This document shows, piece by piece, positions 1 to 10,783 of a stretch of DNA of 64,000 nt. A model generated the notes under the pieces. It was given only the letters and a program-made list of their open reading frames with translations, did not search any database and was not told the origin of the DNA. The number at the start of each line of letters is the position of its first letter. Position 1 is the stretch's first letter. The DNA comes from Trichostrongylus colubriformis (lineage: Eukaryota; Nematoda; Chromadorea; Rhabditida; Trichostrongylidae), in the NCBI GenBank assembly GCA_963978905.1, contig OZ022256.1, positions 58,554,646 through 58,618,645 on the forward strand. The letters are read 5' to 3'. The translations under genes were made by a program, and so were the position numbers.

Positions 1-154
1 TTTAGCCAATTCGAGAATATGAGCAAATTTCGGAAAAATTCGTGGCCTATTGGGTGGCAATCCAAAACAAAGGAGAATTCGTTGACCTTAGCTGAGCAAA
101 TGCTGTTGTTGGGCGCTTGTTACGTACATTTTTCTGCCATGGGCATCTGTTGTA

Positions 155-1469
155 TTAGGTGTGTGCAGAATAAATGGTTAAAACATAACTGGCCATAACT
201 TCGCTCAGACACAGCTTGTTGCATTTCGGCGGTACCCGTCGGGCGATTACCCCCGATGGCCCTTTCTACGAACTAAAGGAACTCAACTGAACTAGACGCG
301 ATATCTTAGATTCTAAGCTTGTCAATGAGCGGAGAAACGAAATCAGCAACTGAAGCAACGGCAAAAAACAGCAAGTACCAAGGGCTTGCACTCGTGAATA
401 GTACTAGAACACAAGGTAGTAACATAGTTTTATAACTGAACTCAAACACAATGAACTATTACATGAAAATGAGACGCAAATTTGGACTCACGTCAGCTTT
501 CCTTTCGGAGGTCAGTCCTATGGCCACATGAATTAGTTCAAATAATGTTAATCAGCAGGTAAACTTAACTTTTCCAGTGAATAGTTCTAAGGGCCGGAGC
601 CCTGTGGGAGCCGTCGCCAAGAGAGTTCGAGTATTAGTCGACCGTCCACAAAAATGTACACAAGGAGAATGCCCCTCGGCCATGATGCCAGCCGTTGCAA
701 GCCGCATCTTCCCGCCAGATCGCGCGGTGGTCATAATGTAGATGGGACGGCATCTCCCCACGGGCGTCGGAGCACCCAGGATCCCGCGGAGCGTTCCTCG
801 CATACGCGACACAACTTTATTTGTCGTAATAAAAACCATTCGAATCTACAGAATTTCGCCAATAATCTGGTGGGGAAAATATGCTAACGTGATCGAATTC
901 TGGATTGTGAAAAATTGATAAAGTCAAGAATGGCATTTTTACCCAGCAAAGAACGGCGGATTCCTTCTGATGCAGGTTTGCACCGAGAACCCGTAAGAAG
1001 TGGTAATCCGTTGGAGATGGGTCTGAGGAATAAGTGGGGTGAGGGAGAGTCTCGATGCCTATCTGCATCAGTGTTTGCTGGGTGCGCAAAACAACGCAAA
1101 CGGCCACTTTTCGCAAGTCACCCGACAGAAATTGATGCAGTTAGGCATCGAGACTCTCCCTCATTCCCCTTATTCCCCAGACCTCATTCCAACGGATTAC
1201 CACCTTTTCCGGGTTCTCGATGCAAACCTGCGTCAGAAGGAGTTCGCCGATACGATGCAGGTTGAAAATGCCATCGTTGACTTTATAAATTTTCGCAATC
1301 CAGAATTTTATCATGATGGCATATTTTCTATATTTTCTGCACCATATCGTTGGCAAAGTTGTGTAGATTCTAGTGGTTTTTATTTCGACCAGTAAAGTTG
1401 TGTCTGAGCGAAGTTATGCCGTTTCGAAAAAAGTGGTCCGTTTCGGCCATTTATTCTGCATGCACCCAA
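155..1469. mobile_element. Mariner-derived fold-back element (family F1, copy a)
   Basis: The outer ends are inverted copies (TTAGGTGTGTGCAGAATAAA at the left, its complement near 1445-1469) flanked by TA at 153-154 and 1470-1471. Both arms encode the C-terminal half of a mariner-type transposase, facing outward. The right arm (about 1080-1395, +) reads VTRQKLMQLGIETLPH, then YSPDL and TDYHLF. The left arm (about 817-1100, -) reads a diverged copy of the same stretch. The first catalytic Asp motif (HDN) is replaced by NN, and no N-terminal half is present, so it cannot be autonomous. The left arm is split by a 595-bp LTR-like insertion. Without that insertion the element would be about 715 bp, close to the other F1 copies at 32362 and 60846. 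Confidence 0.75.
217..811. mobile_element. Solo-LTR-like insertion inside fold-back F1a
   Basis: This 595-bp block interrupts the left arm of F1a. Other F1 copies run from GCTCAGACA directly into CAACTTTATTTG; here the two halves are separated. The block starts TGTTGC and ends GCGACA (TG...CA), and is flanked by CAGCT (212-216) and CAACT (812-816), a 5-bp target duplication with one mismatch. TG/CA ends and a 5-bp duplication are typical of LTR elements. No internal retroviral-type coding sequence is present. The assignment to LTR elements is an inference from ends and target duplication only. Confidence 0.5.
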
Positions 1470-1471
1470 TA

Positions 1472-2258
1472 GATAAGTCTAGGTTCTCTTTGTCATGCTT
1501 AATGGCTTCTTCAAAGGAAGTTTCAAAAAAAGCATCGCTTGCAACATAGCCACGCTTAACCTTCCGAAGTTGAGCCAAAAACTCAATCTGGCTAAAATTT
1601 GCAAAGAGGGGTTATTCGGCCTCCAAAATGCCGATATCATATTCGTTTTGCGAAATAACGTCAAATTCGCAATCAACAGGCTATGGGAGTCTGCTGAATC
1701 AAAAAAGTTGGATCGCAGAGTTTTCTGCGATCTTGAAGATAAGAATAGTGAGGTACACAGAAAAGGAATATAACACTTACTGTACATGACAACACTTTCG
1801 GGTTTGTTTCCTAGACATAAAAGTGGATTATGAAAAGGGAAATATCGAAGCATCCAAAGTAGTGAGGGAACACTATATTTGCGGAAAGTGGTTACCATTT
1901 GAACATGTGTGATCCAGGAAGATGATGAAATTTAGGTGTTTTCAAAACAGAAGTGTCTTCTGTAGTCGTAGAAAAAGTTCAACAAATTGCAAAAGCGAGG
2001 CTCTCCGAAGGATCCGAACCATCGTCCTCAGCCTATGGAGCGAGACACTAGCTCTCCACCAGCTTTCCGCAGATAGTCGAGTCGTTCGTGGTGTATTTGA
2101 GCCGACTTTCGTCGGAAAACGGCCTTAAAACTGTGATCAGAGAATCGTTCTGCAAATATGAGATGCAGATTCGAGATCAGCGTCCGAAAATACATCAATC
2201 TATATGTACCTCATTCCGAATGGCCACTTCGACCTGGGTCCTTCCCTTGTCAGTGGCA
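1472..2258. other. No recognised gene; unique sequence left of the duplication
   Basis: There is a short open frame on + (1922-2128) and the start of another at 2088, but neither resembles a family I know. The block lies immediately upstream of the nicotinamidase-like exons and could contain 5' exons of that gene. The matching position in copy B (left of 53902) is unrelated in sequence, so nothing supports this by comparison. Confidence 0.4.
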
Positions 2259-2340
2259 TTTTATTTGATGATGCAGTCCGGCACATTTTTTTTCAGTCTC
2301 TTCCTTATATTTCTTTTTACACTTTCTCATCTCCTGCAGA

Positions 2341-4742
2341 AGTACCACGAATCTGTAAACGTTGATTATTCGCAATTTTTATCTTTGTGGTTCGAGATAT
2401 TCGATGAAATGAAAGGAAACAAGATTGCGTAATATGTTGTTAATGCAAAGCGTAGCAAAACTGCTGACAGCGGCGACGCAACTTATGAAAGCAACCTCAG
2501 CCATCTCACTTGACACAGAAGGCCTCCTTTTACTAGTCCGGATGCTACGAATGCTCTAAATTTAGGCAGGAAGCGCTGGCGAAAAGCCACTAGAGGCGAT
2601 TGCTCCTCTGAACGCCTTGATAGCCGAATGTGCGCTGGACTTAGTGGTTTTCACACAGGTGAGTTTACTCGGTCTCTGAACTGACTGAAAGGAAGGGTTC
2701 TTTGATGGAGATGCATTGCAGTGGCACATAGTAAGCAGTAGCAGAAAGTAAGCGGATTTTCAGGACTGGCATCCCCATAATCATATTTCATTTGTGGAAT
2801 CCGCTTGCGATTCTGATCGGAAAATTGAACAAAACACGTCATGCAAAGAGCCCAAGGCATTTGATCGTGTTCTGTTCGAGGCTCCACCAGTGGAACAGGT
2901 AAACTGCCTACAATTATGTATTGAAAGACAGTCACACTCTCGAAGGCGACTCTAAGTCGGACCTCTCTTCTGGCTGCTCTAGCACCAATCAGTTTTAGAA
3001 ACTGAATCATTGCTCAGTCTTAATATCACTGTAAATACCTCCAAGTTGAACAAATTCAGGTTCTTTATCCAAGACACTGTGTTCAAGGCTCTTGGGGAGC
3101 AGAAATTCATCCCGATCTCAAAATTCCGCAGAAAGCAGCTTTCATTCGGAAAGGAACTCACGTGTTCATCGATTCCTACTCAGCATTTCATGATAACAAT
3201 GGTCATACATTGTGAGTTCTATTGAAAAAGATCAGCTACAGGGTGAAGACCCTGTAGCTGATCTTTTTCGTTCTTAGACGCGAACTAGAAGATCTCCTGA
3301 AATTTCATGGTATCACGGTTGTGCTTGTCTCCGGCCTCGCCTATGACATATGCGTGCGACACACCCTCACAGATGCCAACAAACTCGGATTTTTATCAGG
3401 TGTCTTACGGGATTGCAGGTAATCCGAGTCTTCATAAAGTACTTTATACTCAATGTGTTCGCAGTTCAGAGTCATAGGGTTGGACAGCCAGCGGAGGCGG
3501 ACTTGATCGGAAGGGGTGCGTACTATTATGTCAACTTTTCGCTTTGTGACGTCGCACTTGCGGCGCCGTCAGCACACTTGCCGCGGTCGGTTGAAATTCC
3601 GCACAGGACACAAGGGCTGGTACCATGGAGGTCTTTTGAGAAATAGCTGTTAATCTCATCACACATTACATGATAACAATCCTGATCAAGAAATAATGAA
3701 TTCGGGCGTGAAACTCTAAAAAATGTACGCAATCACACGCGAAGAAATCCGCGGCGCCGCTCGCCATGCGCTGAAGTTCGACATCAGTGTACATAGACGA
3801 TCGGAAGCAGCTATCGCCACTATGATACCAGCTACTGTGGGAGCTCAAGCCCAATCAGCATGGTTGAGCACATCGTTAAGGTTGCGTTCATATCAGAATG
3901 AATGAGAGTTTTGGCGCATCCGCGATTTGAGATTTTCGGCGTGGCCACGCCACTCTGTTGAACGCGACGCGTGCCAACGTGCGGCTGACTTCTTTTTCTC
4001 CTCTTTCCATTTCATGATTTTCCATATCTTATCGAAAGTCGATATCTGTTATGGCAAATATCCAAAATCGCGGATGCGTCAACACTCTCATTTTTTGATC
4101 AATACTTATCTTAAATCCTCCACGCGAATGCGTCGATTCTCTCAAATCGCGGATGCGCCGATGTGCCGATCCGCAAATTCTCTCAAATCGGAATGCGCCA
4201 ATACTCTCATTTTCTGATCGATACGTATCTCATGCATGACGCGAATGCGCCAAAACTCATATTAATTTGGTATGAACGAAGCTTAATTCACCAATTTCGA
4301 ACGCACAGTCGACCTTGGCGCGTTAGAATAAAAGAGGATGCACCACAACGGCAACACCTGTGGAAAAGTATTCTACTCTAAATTGTGCATGGATTTTGAA
4401 TTTTGCTTTTCAGGCCGATGACAGGCTTCGCGATATTTGTGTCGCACCTTAGAATGCGACTTAGCGTTTTGCGATTTTGTGTGCGGAGATGCGTCACCCG
4501 AAATCGCAAAGCGCAGAGTGTGGCGTTGGCTTTACATTCACTTTTTCAATTAAGACTAGTGCTTTTAAGTCATTTTTTTCAGCAAAGGGTTTTCGAAAGA
4601 AACTGTGACGGAAACAAACGAATTATTCGCTTCCGAAAGTATACCTGTTATCGACTCAGAGATAGCAAAACGCATAATAAGGAAGGAGGTGGTCCCCAGT
4701 GCATGGGTGAAAAAGTTCATGGAGAAGATTAACAAAAATTAA
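2341..4742 (+). CDS. pnc-1: Nicotinamidase (pnc-1-like), 3' part, catalytic-Asp exon not found
   Basis: Nicotinamidases hydrolyse nicotinamide to nicotinate in NAD salvage. Exons with GT-AG borders and consistent phase are 2570-2658, 2764-2898, 3060-3211, 3278-3418 and 4583-4742. They read, in order, GEKPLEAIAPLNALI...LVVFTQ; DWHPHNHISF, with the metal-binding Asp/His/His; YPRHCVQGSWGAEIHP and DSYSAFHDNNGH; GLAYDICVRHT, with the catalytic Cys; and a last exon starting GFSKETVTETNELF and ending EKINKN and TAA. A probable upstream exon (2341-2431, FLSLWFEIFDEM) looks like the EF-hand-like N-terminal part of nematode PNC-1. The exon that should carry DxQNDF, with the catalytic Asp, is absent from 2432-2569, so the gene may be inactive. 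Frames of the five 3' exons are otherwise open. It converges on cha-1. Confidence 0.8.
3212..3277 (+). other. 66-nt intron almost filled by a perfect 21-bp hairpin
   Basis: The intron between the DSYSAFHDNNGH and GLAYDICVRHT exons runs from GTGAGT to TTCTTAG. Inside it, 3224-3244 and 3249-3269 are perfect reverse complements (arm begins GAAAAAGATCAGCTACAG) around a 4-nt GAAG loop. In copy B the same intron (54825-54966) has only the right arm; its left part is unrelated sequence. The left arm in copy A is therefore a newly made inverted copy of the right arm. Confidence 0.9.
3666..3790 (+). repeat. Dispersed repeat shared with the Penelope-flanking region
   Basis: The stretch from TGATAACAATCCTGATCAAG through TTCGGGCGTGAAACTC to the CACACGCGAAGAAATCCGC block matches 15885-16025 on the opposite strand. 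Both also occur in copy B (about 55430-55560 + and 62575-62700 -). The copy next to the Penelope-like element suggests it belongs to that element or inserted beside it. The gene-like frame over this block (3723-3905) is probably just repeat sequence. Confidence 0.6.
3880..4282. mobile_element. 403-bp MITE with TTAA target duplication
   Basis: TTAA at 3876-3879 and 4283-4286 flanks a block whose ends are inverted repeats of roughly 45 bp: left GGTTGCGTTCATATCAGAAT through GAGTTTTGGCGCATCCGCG, right its imperfect complement. The middle holds several copies of a CTCTCAAATCGCGGATGCGCC-like motif. Copy B lacks the block and reads TCGTCAATTCACC at the site, the empty target with one change in TTAA. 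TTAA duplication is typical of piggyBac-type transposition; the transposase source is not in the window. Confidence 0.85.
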
Positions 4743-5855
4743 GTTCCTGATGATAGCGAGTAAATTTTCTAGCGATTACCCATGGGCCATGGCTGTATCT
4801 ATATTTCTTTGTATGTGATTGATTGTCGGTATAGCTTTAAAAACCCATAGGGTTGCGATAATTTAGGCGTCGAGAAAAGAAGTCATTATATGCCCAAAGC
4901 AAAAAGCGTGGGAGGAGTGAATGTTGCACAACTCAGGGTGGGAGGCGTTATCTCAGCTGCCACGGACAGTTAGGCATCAGGACGCTCGAAGTGGGTCACC
5001 ACAACACACGAGTGTGCCGCCGCGCACCATGAGCGCCTATTCGGTTCCTTTGTAAACAGACCGGGGGATGAGCGGCGCGACAGTCATTCATCGTGTGACC
5101 TGACCCATACGGTGTCCTGACGCCCACTTCCTAGTAACCAATATATTGTTTGTTCAAATACTGCAGTTCGCGAATTCGACATATAAGCATCGAGTTCGCC
5201 GGTCAATGGTTGGGGTGCTGGGAAATAGAAGTGACAGTAGCTTGATAGTTATCACTTTGTATCATTGCTGTATCGACTGGAAACACATGAAGCAATGACG
5301 TCACAGCTTTTTTCACAACTAGATTATCGCAACCACAACTTCAAAAAGAAGTGACTTTGCTTCGATTCAGATCAGATTTTACTTACCGATTCGATTCTAT
5401 GCTAATGTCTTCCTCCAAATTTTCACATATCTCATTGCTGTGATGTGACTTTTCTGTCTTTAAACTGCTACGATGTCAGATTCAATTTGATTAATAATAA
5501 ATTAACTCTACTGGTAGTGATTTAAACTCATGTGTTTGTTAAGGAGTCAGTTTTTGTCTCTCACGTAGAAAGAAGAAAACGATGATTCTCGAATAATTAG
5601 TTGTTGCTGAAAAAAAACAAAAAGGAGGTCTTGTGCGAACGAGCAGAAAAGCCAAAGAAACGCTGAGAATCCGTCAGAGCAAGATTTCTCTCTGACGTTA
5701 CCCTCAGAAGGCGGACTGGGGTGACATCCATTTGAGGGCGGAGACGAGCAAGGATAGCATTTGGAAGAGGCCTAGTCATGTGGCTCCTGAAGCTCCCTCC
5801 GCCGCGGGAAGGCTCCACTTCCTTAACAACCGGCTCCCCTGCCCTCTGTTCACTT
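4743..5855. other. Intergenic DNA between pnc-1-like and cha-1, no gene seen
   Basis: This is downstream flank of the nicotinamidase-like gene and is shared with copy B, except for about 115 bp (about 4741-4855) present only in copy A. I see no conserved reading frame in both copies and no RNA gene. Confidence 0.5.
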
Positions 5856-6004
5856 TTTTGTTGTAATTGTTCATTGCATGGGCCTGAGCCTATGCGGAAA
5901 AATTCAGATAACAAACTCAGAACAACAACAAAAAAGTGACTTGAAGGGTAGGAGACAATGAATGAAGTGAACAAATGCACTGAGAAAGAAGACGAATGTG
6001 TGTC

Positions 6005-7175
6005 CTATGATTTTAAATGCTTGCCCAGTGCCGCTTTGAAGGAATTTAATTTATTTGTGACAACTCCTGACCTGAGCAGTCTGTCAAACTGCATGCAAGT
6101 CCTGTTCACAAAGAAATGGTGTCTAATATGGTGTTTAGCACGACGAGCAGAAATTTCACTGGACCCACCTCTAGCTCTTGACTCTCTGACTGTTAGAAAG
6201 CTGTCAGACTTTAGTTTAGAGTGACCGCAGAACAAATTGAAATAGGTGATTAAGTCGATTTTCTTTCTTCGAAGAGCTAGTGTCTCAAGGCCGAGATTGG
6301 CATTGCGTTTCCTGGCACCAGGTATCTGATCATAATTGAACCTGACAGCTCCCACAAATACTTTCCTTGTAAGACTATTTTGAACCTTTTCAACAGCATT
6401 GATCATTTTAACTTTGTGAGGGTTAAAACCACTGTTCCATACTCTAACAATGGCCCAATGTATGTTTTGCAAGCCCTGAGAAGTACCAACGAATCCCTAG
6501 TTGAGAGAGCTCTAAACATGTTGGACGGCGACGCCATGGCTTTAGCAGCAATTTTAAGACAGTGGTCATCGAAGCTGAGGTCACTTCGAATGTCAAATCC
6601 GAGGTCTCTAACTTCTTCCACTTCCTCCAGTTGCACACCACCCATAAAGTACGACGAGCTAGTAGCAACCTTTCCTAAGTGTAAAATCTTGCTTTTCTCA
6701 ATAGATATGGGTAGTTTCCATTGGATGGCCCAATTTCTGACATCATTAATAGCTTCCTGCAACGATTTTTTTTGTCAGACTCGGATGGAATTGGGTGGTA
6801 CAGCTTGAAAACATCAGCAAAACCACAAACCGACACATTTGATTACTTTGTCGATTACTAGTTGCGGCAAAAAGGATTGGAGACAGCACTCCGCCCTGTG
6901 GAACCCCACTGACCAGCGACTTGGTTTCAGAGAACTTCGAGTTTACGCGCACCATATAAACTCTATCGGTAAGAAAGGCCTTGATCCAAGCTACTATCTG
7001 TGGATGAAAAGGCCTTGATCCGAGCTACTATCTGTGGATGAAAACCATTCATGGTGATTTTCAAAATCTTTGGATGAGAAACTCTGTCAAAAGCTTTTTC
7101 GAAATCCAAGTATACGACGTTCGTCCCCACACCTTTATCAAGGCATGAAGTCCAGTCATTAAAGGCACAGTTCAC
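6005..7175 (-). pseudogene. CR1-like reverse transcriptase, C-terminal half (broken)
   Basis: On the minus strand, pieces in several frames read YLDFEKAFDRVSHPKIL (RT motif with catalytic Asp), GVPQGGVLSPILF, then NWAIQWKLPISIEKSKILH and LGFDIRSDLSFDDHC, and finally the post-RT stretch with RRKKIDLITYFNLFCG. The order and wording match the CR1/jockey group of non-LTR reverse transcriptases. The segment that should hold the FADD active site (around 6746-6860) is frameshifted. A 30-bp stretch is duplicated in tandem at about 6975-7040. It cannot make a full protein. Confidence 0.85.
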
Positions 7176-8400
7176 GCTGATTTTCGTGCCTCATCGCGCG
7201 CCATAAAGACTCTGGGAGTGCTAAAGAACACAAGTGTGGAGAAAAAACGGAGAAACTTTCCGAAAATCTTGAAAATGATGTGTTTCTTGACGAGTTTGCA
7301 GCTTAAAAGCAAGTAATATTTGGACAAGTTTTTACGTGATCATATCATCCGATGAGGTTGTTTTTACAACGGGAGTATTTTCTATCGTTTCTTATCGCAG
7401 TCGATATCATGATTCCCATACACATAAAAACCACCGCTTACCAGCTGGTTGAGTTAAAGATGGGTGTGGGCCATCGAGACGGTCCGCCATCTTATTTTCA
7501 CGTTCGTTACGCGTTAAGCACCCACCCTCGCGCCGTGATGATGGCACACGCTTCCCTTGTGGAAGGGACTATCTGCTCGCTGATGGAACCAAGGTACTCA
7601 TATTATTGGAACTGTGCCTTTAAGTGGCTGCAGCATAGCGATAATGGTGGATTCACTCTTTTGAAAACCGTGTTGACAATCCGAAATAATGTTGTATTCT
7701 TCTTCGTGGGCTGCAATTCTCTTTTTGAGGACTTTCTCGAATAACTTGGCAGAAGTGAAGTTATGCTTGCGGGTCTGTAATTGCGTGGGCAGAAATGCTG
7801 CACCTTTTTCGGAATAGGGGTGACAAATGAAACACGTCACCGTTTGGGAACTTCTGCGTTCATAAAACTCAAACGCAGCATTAGGGGAAAGCCAGACGAA
7901 AAGTAAAAGAAATAGTGCATATGAAAGTCGAGATGCCTAGTAACAGGATAGTGGAGAAAAAACGGATGGAAATGGCCCAAAACCCGAGAGATAGGACCCC
8001 CTTTCCACTGTTGATACTCGACGCGGACGACGTGTCCGTCAAAAGGAAAGTAGTCTGATCTTGTTTTCCATTGGCATGTTGCCAAGTAAACACAGGGGGA
8101 ATGTTTGGAAATACGACAACATCTATTTTTTTGAGTGAGTTTCAAGCTAAAACTGCGAAAGCGCCCCGCAAAACCCCCGATCCTGCCTCATTTCCTTGGC
8201 CGCTCCCATCCCAATCAATCGGGAATTACGTCATCGGGAGGCGGGACCACTGTGTCCAAGAGGCGGAACCGCTGCATGATTGCGGCGTTTTGCAGGGTTT
8301 CTACAGCTTGGATGGGCGCTTTTTCACCGGGATTTCGCCACAGATAGCCTTCTTAGGTCCAGGACTACCATGTAAGTGACTTCTTGTAGGGATTTCTCCA
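7176..8400 (-). pseudogene. CR1-like reverse transcriptase N-terminal fragment split by insertions
   Basis: 7598-7840 (-) gives NYRPASIT-like text followed by FEKVLKKRIAAH and CQHGFQKSEST, the start of a CR1-type RT domain. It is separated from the rest of the RT by unrelated blocks at about 7176-7597 and 7841-8400. Both blocks contain the 16-base string GTGGAGAAAAAACGGA (7237 and 7951), so they may be related secondary insertions. I found no clean terminal repeats on either block. Confidence 0.6.
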
Positions 8401-9850
8401 TTACCGCACTACCCCTAATGATGTCTTCAAGCTAAAAATAAACGCAAGTGGGCCGTAGATTATGTGTGCTACATTTTCGATGAAGTAGAGCGGTATGTGG
8501 TCAAGTGTATCTGAGCGAGATGTGGGCCATCGGATTAATAACTTATAAACCTCATCACTGTGCAACCAAAGGGAATCTTTCATAACAGGAGACGTTGGAC
8601 TGATATTTAAGTCGCTGTTATCTTTATCTCTCATGTGTGCTCTTCCAAAACATAGGCAAAAAGCTTGGCCTTATCCTGATCACGGCGTACTGTAATACAT
8701 TGCCATTCTCACCGATTGAAACACCAAGACCCTAGTTTAGAACATGTTCTTATTCCCCGAATATATAACCTTTTTCTCAATTTGGCTGTAAAACCTATTC
8801 AATTTTTTATTAAAAGTCACTCGCAGCTTCCTATACTCTTCCAATCACAAGGGTTGTCCGCCTTCAAAGCTTCGTCCCATGCATTACTCTTCTTGCGATT
8901 AAGAGTGCGTAAATGTGGAGGTAGCTGAATATCCGACGTCTTCGTATTCTGAGAGGAACAAATAAATCGAAGGAATGATGGAGGATTCCTAAAAGCATCT
9001 CATACTTGTCATCAATAGTAACAGCACTGCTTAGGGATCCGTACAAGTCAACACTATTTGGATAGGCAGTAATCGCATCAAAATTGGCTTTTTTGAAGTC
9101 TCTCACCAATACTGCCCCCTCATATCATCAGTTTTTAACTGCAGTGAGAGGGAAATAGAAGCTTGGTCACTATTTTCAATGTCAGACCGAATAGCCGCAT
9201 CCCTTATAAACTCTTTATTGTTGGTTAATAGGAGGTCTAGGATATTAGCCCTCGAGTCCCTCTCATAACCATTTGGTGGAGATTGAGACTATGCAAAAAG
9301 TCGATGAAACGACGTGCCCGGACACCATCAGCTACTGAAACTTCTTCATTAGACCACGAAATCTCTGGAAGATTGAAATCACCTAGCACAATTACCGAAC
9401 AGTTACTAGCCACCAAATCTCCGACTGCCTTTAGTGATTGTTCTAGTGCAGAAGTCGAACACGAAGGAGCTCTGTAGACCAATACCACTCTAACCTTAGT
9501 TTGAGCCATGTCGAGGTCTACACATATCAATTCATATGACGAAGCAACAGACTCCCTAAATATCAGTCGAGGGCTGTACATTCTTTTCGCTATAACGGCA
9601 ACACCTCCACCGCGCCTGTTATAACGGTCACACCTGAAGATCTCATACTGGTTGCACCACTCCCCAAATAGGGATTCCGTGATAGTATTTTCAGACAGCC
9701 ATGTTTCCGTGAGAGGGATTACACTGCACCTGACATCCCGCATAAGATAGAGGAGGCCACCAACATTTCTGGAAAGAGAACGAATATTTGCTAGAAGACA
9801 GCATGGACAAGCACCTGAAACCCGGGGAAAAACTACACGCTTGACATATT
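8401..9850 (-). pseudogene. CR1-like ORF2 endonuclease and linker (broken)
   Basis: The minus frame 9237-9743 reads LTETWLSENT, RRGGGVAVIAKR, VLVYRAPS and VIVLGDFNLPEISW, the Glu, Tyr and Asp/Asn motifs of APE-type endonucleases of non-LTR elements. Upstream on minus there is LLANIRSL near 9780. Downstream, 8864-9109 and 8401-8634 hold linker sequence (VRDFKKANFDAI; SDTLDHIPLYFIEN) in shifted frames. The endonuclease frame ends in a stop at 9237, before the SDH region. Confidence 0.85.
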
Positions 9851-9959
9851 CAAAGAATGAGGCGAAATAGGTTTGGTATCAGTCATCCCCTCGACAAGGT
9901 TGCGGGGTGAAGTACAGCATTGTTCCATTGGCGTGGAACCCCTATTACTGACAGGCGAC

Positions 9960-10304
9960 ATTTTACCGTCAACCCTTTTGTTGAGATGGGGCCTCTCTTT
10001 CGATGCGAATCTGCTCCCTCTCCCCTTTAGAGAGGAAGGGCCTTATAAAGACCCCCTTTTTGGGCGGAAAGTATCTAAGTTCAGGTGGACGCCTCAACAC
10101 TAGACTCGCAAAAAACGAACTCGGCAAAAGAACCTTTGAAAGCCCATCATGTGTTGACAGAAACGCCAAAATTGTCCGAATATGCAAGGGGATAGTCTCG
10201 TCCTTGGTGAGCTGATCAGCGGAGAGCAGAAAATCCGTCGATGGTGAAGTTTCGATTTCGAGTCGCCACTTTTTCAATACTTCCTGAATTTTGCAGGGGA
10301 GCAC
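9960..10304 (-). pseudogene. CR1-like ORF1 C-terminal segment
   Basis: An open frame on minus reads IRTILAFLSTHDGLSKVL, then LRRPPELRYFPP and GVFIRPFLSKGEREQIRIER. It sits just upstream of the ORF2 endonuclease and in the same orientation. This is the usual place of ORF1, and the text is compatible with the C-terminal RNA-binding part of CR1 ORF1 proteins. That match is weak and made from position as much as from sequence. Confidence 0.45.
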
Positions 10305-10680
10305 CGGGTTTCATTAGGCATCCTTCTACCCAAGAACTGTATCACACCTAATAAGTGGCTTTCAAAAAAGTAAATATCACTTCCAGCCGCTAGAAGTGTC
10401 GCCGACCCATATGAGATCAACTGAGAGTGGAATCAATACAGACCGACATCGACTTAAAATGAAAAAAAAATTCAAGAATGACTTGTACAAGTGGCACGAA
10501 TTCTTCTTATAATTTGGTACCCTGCCACAGGGGTACTCACAGGTAGAAATCCTTCTATTCGGCAATTGTACCAGAATAGCAGACAGCAGAAAGTAGAGTC
10601 TAGCCCAGAAATACATAGAATGACCCTTTATCTCAGAGACGATGGCCAACCGACCGCGCGCCGGCAAGGCAGGCACAATG

Positions 10681-10783
10681 AAGAATTTTGCAACGCTTCA
10701 CGAATTTGCGTGTCATCCTTGCGCAGGGGCCATGCTAATCGCCTCTCTATTGTTCCAATTTTAGTATATGTTCAGGAATGAAC
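10681..10783 (-). ncRNA. U6 snRNA sequence, probable pseudogene
   Basis: Read on minus, the stretch has the U6 blocks GAACATATACTAAAATTGG, GATTAGCATGGCCCCTGCG and CAAATTCGTGAAGCG in the right order and length (103 nt). The invariant ACAGAGA box is changed to AGAGAGA, and the following AA is GC. The 3' end has no T-run where a functional pol III gene ends in T's. It forms the 5' end of the copy-A-only CR1 insertion and is absent from copy B. I read it as a U6 cDNA joined to a CR1 cDNA, not as a working gene. Confidence 0.88.

Noticed and set aside
2651..3010. Minus frame repeated at 54275-54607
   Set aside because: It is antisense to the nicotinamidase exon DWHPHN...; the splice sites and protein motifs are on plus.
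3723..3905. Plus frame repeated in copy B, considered as a conserved small gene
   Set aside because: The DNA is a dispersed repeat also found inverted at 15885-16025, and the frames differ between copies.
10681..10783. Functional U6 gene
   Set aside because: The ACAGAGA box is mutated, there is no terminal T-run, and it is absent from the duplicate locus.
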